Part shown: in pieces, positions 39,971 to 52,400 of the stretch
Position numbering within the stretch: position 1 is the first letter of the stretch
Layout of the letters: each line of letters begins with the position of its first letter
DNA from: Eleginops maclovinus
Lineage: Eukaryota; Chordata; Actinopteri; Perciformes; Eleginopidae
Assembly (NCBI RefSeq): GCF_036324505.1
Contig: NC_086360.1
Span: 9,778,293 to 9,842,292 of the forward strand
Reading direction: 5' to 3'
Length of the DNA: 64,000 nt
Notes under the pieces: model-generated
Databases searched by the model: none
What the model was told of the DNA's origin: nothing
The model's input: only the letters and a program-made list of their open reading frames with translations
Position numbers and translations under genes: made by a program

Positions 39971-42900
39971 GCAAAACATATAATTATTCCTTTTAAGCAG
40001 ATTTTGATTTGCTAAAAGGTGTGGCTCAATATTGCCTCTAATTGCCCTCTTGAAAATCAAATGGTCTCATAAATGAAAATATCCCCCCACAGTCCTCCTG
40101 GAATTGCTTCTTCCAAAACTTACATTCGCGATGACAAGAAAGCCTATATGGACACTGCATCCCACTTTACCGGGCCCCCAGACATAACTCTCAAACTGAC
40201 AGTGCTGTTGTTTGAGAGTTCCTGCTTGCAGACTTGGTATTGATTTCCTCCCTGTGTTCCTTCCACCAGTAATATACAGCTTTAATCAAATGGTTGTGCA
40301 GGAACTTTGGGGGAATGATGTCTACTGAGACATGTGTTATGTATTATTGCTACCTTTTGCATTGACCTGGTGTCAGCTGTCTACAGTGCTGACAAAGCAC
40401 CTTTGATCACAGGGTGTAATGTCACAGGCAAGCTCTGTACAAATCTTAAAGGGAAGAAAGTAAATCATTATTAGATCAGGTTTTCAAGTTATATTTGTAC
40501 ACAGAGCTCTGTTTTATTTGTCAAGTGTGAACATGTTTTTGTACACCAGCAGACATGAGAATGTATGCATTATTGTGGTCAAATATGGTGGTCAAATATC
40601 TTCTAAAGGGAATCTTTGTTGTTTGTTTGAATGTACATTTTGTATACTTAACGCTCCGTAAGTTAAGTTTTTCAAGATAATAACACTTCTATAGCCTATT
40701 GTATTAAACACTAGACAATACTTTTTAACAGTAGCTCAAACAGTGCAAGCTGATACACACTGCACATTTAAACCTGTGATCTTGAGAGGTCTCAATATAT
40801 AAAGGAAGCTATTCACGCCAACTCTTTTTGACAGAAAAGGCTCAGCCAGACACTCTGATGGAGAGCTGACCAACAAAAGGGGTCAACTTTATTGTCTATT
40901 CAGCCCTGGGGCCAGACAAATTATATGAAATGCCAGGTTCACCCAGGGGCGACTGTCAGACAGATATTCTTCATCCAAGGGCGTGTGACAGCAACTAGGT
41001 CTTGCTTGGCTATTTACATTTTTTATGCCGTGTTTTTTTTTAAAACTATATAAATGTGGCTCCCTTAAAGGGCAGCATAACTTCTTATGGTGAGATTCCA
41101 GACAAGTTCAGTGCTCATTTCCCCTAAGAATAGAGACATTTTGATGTGTCCCCCTTTCCTTGGCATTAATAAAAAGTCAACTTTGATAAAAGGCAAACAT
41201 CAACCAGATTTACTTGGGCCTTGCCTCCAGACACCTTCATTGTATATCCGCAACATTTTCAATCTTACACTGCTGTACCTCTTGAATCCGAGTGTGCTCC
41301 TCAATGTGAGTAAGAAACATATTGAGAGATGCTCAGATAACAATTTTGTGTGGCTTAAAACACTTCACAATGCAACCAAGCCTGTAATCATCCCAAAGAG
41401 AACACTGATTTGTTATACGGTAACATTTCTTTAAGAGCCCATTGAAGCTCTCTTCAATTGCCTTGAGATGTTGAGCTCAATCAGACTATGATCTGCTGTT
41501 TTTGCTACCAACACTGTGAGTCAGCTCCTTACTGTCCATTCAGCCGTGTGCTGTATTATAGCAGCAGCTTGTCTTGCTGTGAAATGTTATCACTAGACCC
41601 GGGTCTTCATCAGACTGAATGAGGCTGGTAAGATCAATGCACTTTTACTGGATCACTTTACCCTGCCGTGTGCATAATGGCTTGATAGGTGGTTTCATAG
41701 AGCTCTCAGTCTATGCGAGTGTGGGTTTTGAGAGGGATTATTGTATGTTTGTGTCTGGGTTATGAAGGGGGTGATACATGCAAGTAGAAAGCATTAGGCC
41801 TAATGTTCGCCTAAATATTGTGATCCCCAGCACTTAAAATCAATACTATAAAAACACAAGGATAATGACATTGAGTTACTATTAGAGCTATGATCGTGCC
41901 AAAAAATAAAGGTTATTTTCATGCCTGACCTGATCCGGTAGTAGGTCAACAGTTTTTGGCCAAAGTATGTCAAATTAAACCCTGATTTTACTGTAAACAG
42001 AGACAAAATAAATAGATATATCTTGACTTCACGTTATCTCAAGTCTTAGAGAGACCTTACTTATATTTTGGCATAAACCATCACTTAGACTCAAGGATGA
42101 ACTGAATTAATTTTGACGTAATAGTTGAAGATCCCTTGACCTTGTGTCTTTCCCATTCTTGTGAATGAGAAGTCACCTGACAAAATGTAAGTAATTTAAT
42201 CAATTTTGGCACAAATTTGGGGAACCAAGATCAAGATCCATGTGAACTAAGCTAATTATAAAACATTCACACAATTGTTAAATAAGATAAATGATGAATT
42301 GATGAATATTTGGAAAGAAATGGAAATGACTGGAGGTGGCAATACTAGTCTGTACATACAAAGTTTCCTTTGGGTTTTTCAAATTAAGTTTGGAATGCCT
42401 GTCTGACTTACTGCGCTGCAAGCAGGAAGGTTAGCTGTTTTGACCACAGTAAAAATCTTGTTTTGAAAAGGCCTCACGCCAACAGATATGGATTGAAGCA
42501 GAATACAGTATGTTGCTAGCCAAAAGCATGTTTTTATATTTTATTAGATATTCATTTGTTAAAATCACGTTTTATGTTTGACCAAGATGGAGGGAAATAC
42601 AACTTGCATCCTCAATTATGGCAAAATCCTCCCTGCATTAAAATCCTCAATAAAGTGTGTTGCCACATAAATTAAACGACATGACTCCAAAAGTTCTCCT
42701 TGTATTTTGATCATACCTTAATACTCATTAAATCATCCAAGCAGCAGATGACCTCAAGTCAATTAAAATGCAAAATAATCCTTTAAACCAATATATAGAT
42801 TCTCATCAAACACACAGTGCAGGGAAAAGGACCCCTTTCAGAGAGGACATTATGTACTGTGGTGCCTGTGCCATATCCCTCTTCAATTTATACCAGGAAG

Positions 42901-43210
42901 CTGTTTCCAGGGCTGACAGGTAGGTGGGTGTTTTCGGCAGCCAGCTGATAACACTCCGCACAGGCGGTCTGCACAGTCAACAAAAGGAGATGCCAGAGGT
43001 CTTCCGGACAGCTCACTGAACTCTGCCTCTCTTCGACCCCAGGGCCACCACTTGTCTAGGCAGGGCAGCAGGAGCAGCATCAGGAGCAGAATCAGGAGCC
43101 AGTAGAAGAGCAGCACAAGGCCAGAGCTAGCAGTCGCAGCATTCAGCCTTTTCACCAGCCTCCAACATGAGCCAGGAACACGTGAGGGAGGAGGCTCTGT
43201 ATCTCTGTGA
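39971..43210. other. Non-coding stretch, no gene recognised
   Basis: No exon-like frame or repeat family recognised. The 115-codon frame at 41087-41434 has no recognisable domain. Confidence 0.5.
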
Positions 43211-43269
43211 GGGAAGGAGGGAGGGAGGGAGGGAGGGAGGGAGGAAGGGAGGGAGGGAGGAAGGCAGGC
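43211..43269 (+). repeat. (GGGA)n/(GGAA)n tetranucleotide array
   Basis: About 14 tetranucleotide units, mostly GGGA, with GGAA and GGCA variants. Purine-only on the plus strand, with potential for G-quadruplex or triplex formation. Confidence 0.9.
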
Positions 43270-46014
43270 AGCAAGAAAGGGAGATGTATAGAGAGATAAG
43301 GAGATAAGTGGCGTAGATAAAGTGTGTGCAATAGAAAGCTCTTAGAGGAGGAATGCACCTTTAAGAGGACATAGAGGCGTCTTTTCAGTTGTGGTTGATT
43401 TTCTTCCTGTGCAACACCCTTAGAGTTGACGGAAATGCCGGAAAATGTAAAGGCAATATTAGACCACATCTGTCTCACTGGTAGTCTCTTAAAAGAAATG
43501 TTCAGAAACACACAATACTGTGCTTTATTGTTCTTGAAAGGTGTTAAAAGAGGGTAGAGGGTCTGTAGTCACAACAGGATGCCCACCACCACCAGTTCCA
43601 GCATCTCCTCTTCACCACCCCCTGCTTGTTAGTAGCGTTGGCCCTTTGGTGGCTTTGCATAGTATATATCTTTTCGCTGCAATTAACTGCTGCAGGGCCT
43701 CTAAAGGAACTTAGAGGGATGTCCCCTCAGCAGAGCTGGTACCCTGGGGAGTTGATGCAGCAGAGAGATATAAAGGAATAAGAATGCATGAGGGGAGAGT
43801 AAGTAAGAAGAAGAAGGGAGGAGAAAGAAAGCGGGAATGCAGCATGCCAAAGCATCCCACCCACCACTCGTGTGTAATCTCTCGGGGAAGGGCTGGATAT
43901 CGGGTAAACAGTTGTTGTGTTGGAGGAGTGCTGACAGCTTCGTCTCTTCTGCCCCCTACTGCAGAAGAGGAATGGAAGAGGGTTTCAAAGAGAAGGGAAA
44001 AGGGTGGTGTGGATGTTTACATTTATAGCTTTTTTCTCAGAAGTAATAAAAGTGTCTTTGCTTAACACTCTACAATTGCTATATTATTGGCTGTGTTAAT
44101 CCGTAGATGAAAAGGGCAACTGTTGAGCCCAAAGCTAGTGACCAAACTGTTATCTACAAGTGCTTCTTAGATAGTTGATCAATACCAATAAGAGGTTTTG
44201 TTTGGTCATATGATGATTGCTAAGACGTGCTGCTTCTGAAGTGTTTATTGCAAAGGTTTAAGTTATAAAATAAAAAAAAGTATTATTTAGCAGAATTGTA
44301 CATGTAAAGATAAGTCTCACATTTGAACTACTTCAATACTTTATTATTCTCCTAAGTGTTAGGTTATCCTTCAAGTCTATCTCCTTTTGTTAACAATTTT
44401 GTTTTTACTGCGTAAAGCAAAATGGACTGTGGGATCTTTAAAGTTCCTGGAAACGTGTGGTTTATCAGCTTCTTACTACAGGTAAATGGAAACTACATAA
44501 ACACATTATGCTGGGGTATATCAAATGAGGAACTTTTGTGAAGACATTTTTGTTGCTCTCTTGTCACTCATTTCTTTTTTAAGCATAGGCAAGGCTGATT
44601 TAGAAGAAGTCACTCGCACCAATCAGGCTTTTTGAATCAGAATCTTTCTTGTTTGGTGTCTGTCACTCTAATGTGACTAATTATATCAAACAGCCCCGCT
44701 AAACGTTAAGTTTTGACCTTTTGAGCATTAAGTGATTACATCACATCTCAAGAGTTGTTGTTTTCTTTAAAGTCATACAATTTAATGATGCTCCAATAAT
44801 GTTGCATTGTTCTTTCCTAAAGTCGGGGGATTCATGAGACAGATAATAAATAAAAGGTTTGACACCAAAAATGGTGGATATAACAATACCCATTGTTTAA
44901 CCAATGTAATATTTGCCTTATAAAATCTCTGTATGTTAAAAGTGAATGGCCCCTGATTTGTAATACAGCATCCATTTTATAAATCCATAACCTTGAAATC
45001 CAAACACACATAATCCTAACGAAAAATGTCTCAGGATTACCAAATCATGCTTCAGAGTTGCAGGAAACCTTTCACTTTTTGCAGGCTGAGTACTGCTCTA
45101 GAAATATCAAATTTAAAGTAAAACAATGTGAGTGTGACTTCATGGTAAAATATTGATAAAAGATTGTGTTATGAATAATGCAGAATTGAGTCACTTGAAA
45201 TATACTGTACTACGACTCACTCCAGTCTCAAATTGTTTGAAAGGATAAGGATTTACCTTATACATGATGCATTTAAGGGCTCTAAATAAAAAAGTGCCAA
45301 AACCTCTAAGTGCTCTTTCATTGTGCTGCTATTTATGAGCATGTAGGTGGAAAGACACAAACCAACAACCTGCAAACTGACTTAAAATGTACTCTCAAAT
45401 GAATATACCGTTTATTACAATCAAATAAAACTGTGTAGGAGTTACTTTCCTTTCAGTGCTTTGGTTAAAATAATCAGACTCTGGCTTCCCTAGCTGAGAA
45501 AACTAATAAGATCAGGTGTATTTGCTAACAAAGCAATGATGTGTTTCAACAGGCTGTTTGATTAAAAAGTCTGTCGACAACACTTAAAACTTAATAAACA
45601 TGCCATCCTCAAACCCCCCCCCTGCAAAAGGTTTTCTTTTCTGACATATGCTACTCACCATCTGCTGTCTTCATCTCATGGGCCGCATGTTCTGAAAATC
45701 CAACTCCCATTTGTCCCCTAATAGCTGCGACAGAATCAGTTATTTGAACATCTTCATTTACCCTTCATATTCCTTTGTGCTGTATATCCTCTCTTATCCT
45801 AGCTATACAGTCATACATAATGTATGCACAGCCCTCCATTACAGGAAGTCACTGTGGAATACATGTTTGCAAATTACAACAATAGAGCAGTACTGTGCTA
45901 ATCCACATGGGGTGATTTAACCATAATTCAGATTGACTTTGTGAAGGTTAAAATACAAGCTCCCATCTCTCCCTCCCATGCTTCAGCAGTCAATGGAGAA
46001 CATGCAGAGGGGGA
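43270..46014. other. Non-coding stretch, no gene recognised
   Basis: Purine-rich around 43770-43835, otherwise AT-rich with short frames. No motif assigned. Confidence 0.5.
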
Positions 46015-46033
46015 GGGGGGGGGGGGGGGGGGG
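46015..46033 (+). repeat. Poly-G run of 19 bases
   Basis: Nineteen consecutive G preceded by GAGGGGGA. Such runs are prone to slippage and to sequencing and assembly error. Confidence 0.85.
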
Positions 46034-49000
46034 CAATCCCGCCTTGCAGTTCTGCAGAATATTGGCTGTCAAGAAATGGACACGCAATCAATCACGAGCA
46101 AAGTCACAGCCAATGTGAAGGATACCAGTCCTCCTTAGACTCGTGTTTGTGACAAGGCAGCAGTTGCCTAACATTTGACATCGCCTTGCTGTGGGTTGGG
46201 ATTAATTAACAAGAAGTACATGTACTTTAAAGGGCACCAGATAAAAAAGTGTCTGACTTCCTATGGAGAAAAACTGATTTGAGGGTGTGTTGGTGCAGAA
46301 CAAAAAGGACCTTGATCATGTTTGTGGAGGAGATAAAAAAAGGAGATGCTGTAGCACGAAATCAAGTGATAAGACAGGACTCTTGCTGAGTTCTGCTTAA
46401 TGGTCCTTGCTTCTTGGCATGTTTTCAGGATCATGCTTTGTATCTCACTTTCTCTGTTCCCTCTAATACATTTGGCAAAATATACAGAAACATGAAAAAG
46501 AGTATGCTCCTGGCGGGTTTCTTTGTGTATGATTGTTCCTTGCACTGCAGTCCAAAAATATAAAGTCTTTTGAGGATTCCTTTGGAGTCTTTCTCTTGCA
46601 ACTTTGACAAACCAATTCTCCTATTTGAAATTCTCTTAAAGTCGGTGAAAAACATCTAAACATATTGATGTTTAAGTCTTTGCAGCAACGCTCGATTCTC
46701 CAGCTGAGGCAGTCACTTGAAGATGTTTTGCTCTGGGACATTTTAGCTATGACACAACTGCTTAGATGCAGTAGTTCAGGAAGTAGTTGTAGCAGGAAAC
46801 ACCCAACTGTGTCACAAACTGAACAGTTTATGTCGGTAAGCCTGCTACACAATCTCCCACTCTCCCAATTTCAAATCCAATCCAGACCATGTGTGGATAT
46901 GCTCATGCTTTTTGCTGTTTCAAGGGTTTCCAGGACGCCAATGTATTTAGCTTTGATCCTTGTTGGGGCTAGCCATAGATTGTTCTGGATTTAGCTGTGA
47001 TCGGATACTTATAGGATTTATCAAGCTTTCACAAGCTGCTTTCTACAATCACAGCCATGATTCAAATCATGGCTCTGTGTTAGCAGCCCTGACAAAGAAC
47101 ATCATGTAATGCAAATCTTTGCCAAATCCATGGACATTGTCAGCTGGCACATCTTGCGTACTGAACTCTAATCCCCACCCAAAGCCGGTCAGTATTTTGA
47201 GAGGCGACATGGGAAAGATGTTCTCCAAACATCCTGATTTCACTTTAAGATAGGAGTGTGTAAATGGTTCAGAGAAGTAATCAAAAGTGATGACTCAGAA
47301 TATTATAAACAGATGGGCCTGATTATCCCTTGTAAAAATAACTAAATGTTCCATTTGCATCGTTTAATTGCCATTTTTATATTTCCGGTCTCTTTTTTGA
47401 CAGCAAAAATGACTTTTTTTGTTAATGTCTTCCAGTATGACCCACATTACTTTCTTAACAGTGCATATACATTTCAATGTATCTGGTTACAATCAGGTTA
47501 TGTTAAGGCATCTTAAACACAGTGCCAACTTTTACAGTCATATCTAAAGATTTAAAGTAATTGTACTGTTGGAAGGAGACAGAGAAGTAGAAGGGAAATG
47601 TGTTTTTGTTGTCCAACATCCACTATAAGTAGTCCCTTTTAAGTTGCAGCAGGATAACAATGTCATTCTACTTCTGCATTCACTTCTGAGAAAGGAGAGA
47701 CATTATCTCTACAGTTGTGAAAGATCACTTGCCAACGTAGAAATGGCCCTTTTGAATCCTATGTACAAATGACCACTGCTGTGTTCTTTGCTAATGAAAA
47801 CAAGCTCTTCATTTTGCAATTCTTTGTGCCAACAGAGCCCTTTAAGGACCCCCCATATTTTCACTATTCACTGCTCTTAATTCAAACATTGCGAGAGGAC
47901 AACAGGGTAGCGTTAGTGACATTCATTTGCCAGTGTTAATTAACAGCCTAAACTTGCAGCTAATAAACAGAGCTCCAACTAATTGAACTGTCAGCAGCAT
48001 TGTTCCTGGTTGTTTGTCGGGAAAGGATGCCATGTTGGCGCTCCACAGTGTAATTACCAGTGTCTGCACCACAGGGAAAAGGGATCAATCTTGGGTGACA
48101 CCAATGTTGGATACCTCCTGTTGTATCCTTGGGTATTAGTTCTCCCTGGCAGGGAAAGTTTATCATTGTGGATAGAGAGCCTCCTGGATGACTACAAGCC
48201 GTAGTGCAGGTCGCCTTGTCCATTTGTAACACAACAACTTCTCTGGATCACAGTCATTACTTCTGCCACTCAGATTGCAAAGAAAACAGAGTGAATTTCA
48301 CATTTATGAACACTGCCCTCTAAACACTATGTCATCTGATGGACTCCTAAATGGTAGGGGGAATTCAATTAGGAAAGAAGGAATAGAGTTTTGAAAATGT
48401 GGCACTGCGCCCGCCAGTTACTCAGGGGACGTGATTGATGTCTGTGAGTGGCATTTAGCACAGCTGACCCTCATTCAGATTACCATCTCATTAGCATCAA
48501 TAGACTGAGACACACAAAAGAGAGCAGCGCCGTCGACTGAAAGCTGCTCAGAGGGAACAGCCTGAGGGAATTTCTTGCGACAAAATACTTTAATTCCATA
48601 GTTTTAGTGTGGTATTAGGGGAGTGGGAGTGAAGCTGCATACAAATCAGATACCAACAGCCCACAATGTCAAAAATTACGCCATCAGTCCTAGATTTCAA
48701 AAGCGAATTTAAAATGTGTTTTCAATCGCTTGCTACCATGAATGAATTTGTTGTCCTCACTATGACAGCGGGTCCCAACTGGGAGGTGTTGGTGGAACAT
48801 AAAGCCATAAAAGGAAAATATTCATCTACATAATGTGTGAAATCAATTATTGGACAATGTCTATGAAATGTTTACATTTCTCCTTAATTCATGTATTTCA
48901 GCATCTTCTCTCAGCCACACTGCAACTCATCACGTGTGAGCTCCTTGCGCTGCCTGAAGAGGAAACTTTTTACAATTGACAGAACAGCATCAAACACTGT

Positions 49001-49365
49001 AGATCTAATGTAATCAATAGCAACCCTTTGTTTTTTGAAGCACACATTTTGTGAGTGTTTTGATGAACCGAACAGGCTTAGATGAGAAGGCTAGTCTCTG
49101 TGCGTCTCTTACAACATTGATGTGATTTTGTCGAGACAGCATGTAACCTGAAAACAGGGTATCTTTCTTTTTTCTTATTAGATGCCGCTGCAGGCCCAAA
49201 TATGGCCTACTTTTACCTTTTCCTCTTCCCCATGGCGCAGATGTTATAAGAGGATGTATAAAAATAGTTTGTACAGATGTTTGTGTGCAATGGTGTGCAA
49301 AGGAGGTGTGGATCTTGAATCATCTGTGACTCGATCAAGATGGCAAAATAAATATGTGGAATGAA
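46034..49365. other. Non-coding stretch, no gene recognised
   Basis: Short frames only; the 129-codon minus frame at 46463-46852 is not recognisable as any family. Confidence 0.5.
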
Positions 49366-49461
49366 ACTTGGAAGAAAAAAAAAGATGAAGAGAGGAGGGG
49401 AGACAGATGGAGAAAGAAGAGGAAGCAAGAGAGACATTAAAGAGAATGAGAGACAAACGGA
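49366..49461 (+). repeat. Purine-rich low-complexity tract
   Basis: Roughly 95 bp, nearly all A and G on the plus strand. The pyrimidine-rich complement gives part of a Ser/Leu/Pro-rich 154-codon minus frame (49213-49677) that is best explained as low complexity. Confidence 0.7.
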
Positions 49462-52400
49462 AAGTGTGTGTTTGTGTATGAATGTGGACTTTACAGGAGC
49501 ATGTATGTGACTAAAGGAAAGTAAAAAACAGTGGGTGTTTATAGCAAGGAATAGGGAAAGCCAGAACACAGGGTCTGGCTTGATTATATTCAGTACCGTC
49601 TCCTGTCTGTCTCTCATCAATAGCTGCTGTCGCTCAATGCTCACAACCACAAATGTAACTCCAGCAAGCCTGGCCAAGAACTTTATTATTCATGTGGACC
49701 AAGTACAAGACCAGAACATGGGATGAGCCCACTGCAAGCCAGACTCACTGACATGCCTGCCCTGAGTTGCTAGCCACAGGATTGTGCTGCTGGGACAAAT
49801 AGCCTACGGTGTCTGCGTTGTCAAAAAAAAAAAACTTGTATCAAGTTTATGCCAGGGTATTTGAGACTAAGAGACTGGTATTTTGAGTTCTCCTGAAATC
49901 CAGTTTTTTTTTAATCTTGCACCGTGGATGGACATGAAATGATATTTGCAGAAGGTGCAAAGCTGTGTATCATAGTCCATTTCATGAGCCTCAGCGGAAT
50001 AAAAACAACTGGGTGCAGTGAGTTGAATTTAAGTAGTAGGGTGTAACATTAATCAACCTCAAAGATGGTGTTAGCCTGGAGGTTTGTGTTTTACTGTGTG
50101 GCTACGAGAATGCACAGAAGGTCACTGAATTACCAACCCAGTGTGAACATGTACTGCATGTGAAGCCACATTCCTTTTAAACTGTGTGTCCTCAGTTGGA
50201 TCTTAAAAGACCTTGAACTTCTTGTAGGTATCCACTGCCACACATTGTGTTGAGGCGATTGTGTGTTTTTGGAACACTGTGCATGTTTTCATTTTTTTGA
50301 CAAATGTGCTTTCAGTCCAACAGGGTACTATTTGATTTTAGAGTTATGGGCCTTGGAATGTGAACCAGAGGCAATTTTATTTCATTAAATATTTTAATGA
50401 TAGTGCACTGCAGTTACCCATTGCAATTGTTGTCCCCCATCTAAATAAAAAGAGTAACCACTAATGATTGAGTACTTTTTCACTAAATGCTTACTATCTT
50501 TGATCAATTTGATGTGAGGGGACAAAGACATTGGAAAAAGGGAAGAAATACTCAAATCAATAGTAACGATCTAATCAAAAAATGTATCTTTCTTTGTATC
50601 TGTTTGTTCCTTTTCTTCTCGAAGGGCCAAAGGTTGAACTAATGTACCATGGACTCTCCACAACTTCTCCCCAGGTTGTTGGCTGCTAACTCACTTTAGA
50701 CTTCCTTCCACTTCTACTGAAGCATGAGTACATTTGTGAGGAAAGGTCAGGAGAGGTCATGTGTGTATTGCTGCTACTGTACTGTGGCAGCGGTTGGCAC
50801 ATCCTGGCTTACTTCTTATTCCCTTTGGCTACTTGTGTAATTGCCCTCCCGCATACACTCCCTATTAAAAATCTGAATCATGCATTGCTCAACAGCTGCA
50901 GGCCAAGTTGTGCATGTGCCATTAAGAGAATGTCATGCTTTGTTGTTTGTTGGATGACAGGGTTATGTAGCTGGTCTAATGTTTATCTTGATCTTCAATT
51001 GCCCGCTTGGAATCATGAAAATGTCTCCTCTATTTATCCCCCATGCTGCCAAAGTAAATGAACAAGTAATTCACAAAATGTAGGTTTCTTATCACTAACT
51101 ACCACAATCAAAATGTTTTTTAAATAATTATCCACACCAATGACACCAGATCCATATTTAAGGTATTGGAATTATCTAGTGTTTCTTTGAGAATCAATTC
51201 ACTATATTCCCAAGGGAAAGAGAAGATGAAAAAAGTGAATGAAGACAGTGTGAAAGAGAAGGAAACAGCTGTCCAGAGACTCCGAACTCTATCTATAATT
51301 CAGAGGAGGTATAATAAAATAAGTTTCCCCTTTTGTCATTTGCTGTAAGTGTGATGAAAGCCAGCCCAAACAAAGAGGCTGGTTCCAGTGCAATAATAAT
51401 GAAGACATATTTTTTCCCTCATCCGTCGAGAAATGCTGGTCTTTGATTAAATATTGACTTGGTATTGTCTGTGTTCTTGTTTCAGTCTGATCAATAATTC
51501 ATATTTGTAGAAGAGATTGTGGGAATCATTTCAGATGCTATATATGTTCGCTGAACACCTGCTTTGTTTGTTTTCATGTACAAAATTGAAGAGAGCAGCA
51601 GCTCAGTGCAAATAATCCCTCTTTAGTAGGTTAGCAGATGTGAGACTGTATTAACACTTTTAACTTCATTTCAACAGCACCAGGTACATTTGTTTAGCAT
51701 TCAGCGAGGGGAAACCCTCACAAAATCTTCTACTATTTTCTTTAGCTCAGCTTCAGTGCCTCCATTATACTCCATTCAAGTCTGTCACATTTTTATTAAA
51801 TTAACATGAGAATGTGTTATTCTCATCTGAAATCCATTACACGTTAAATTCAAAGTAAATGGCAAATCAATGTTGACTGTAGCAATTGATGAATCAATCT
51901 GTAGTCTATTTATGTGAATATTATGCAGGTGTAAAGCTTCCCATTATCAAGGGAATTGCTTTAAAACCAACTATTGAGGAGTGCTTGTTATGTATAAGTG
52001 TTGAAATTGATTGTTATTTAATGCAAACCTAATGCATAGTTTTTCTTACTGTACGTCTAATGCAATCATACTTTATTGTTTGGCAATGGAAAGCAAACAG
52101 TACTACTCAGGCCACCGCTTGCCTCTCAGTGGTATCACCTATAGCTTTGACTCCCATGACGTTGCCAAGCCAAAACAAGCAGCTCCATGAATCTTTTATA
52201 GGAGTGTGAAAAGGTAGATAGTGACTACAGTCCCTGAAGCATGTTCTATAATGTGGTCCCTATAAATTGAGAATAACATCTATAGCATGCCAATGTGCAT
52301 TGCGCCCTAACTGCAAAAAGCCATTGTCATTGATCACTCATGGGAGAAGGGCCTTGTACACAGACTGCTTGTTTGGTAGAGCATCATGTCCCACTCACTC

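Noticed and set aside
49213..49677. 154-codon minus frame rich in Ser/Leu/Phe
   Set aside because: Much of it is the complement of a purine-rich low-complexity tract.
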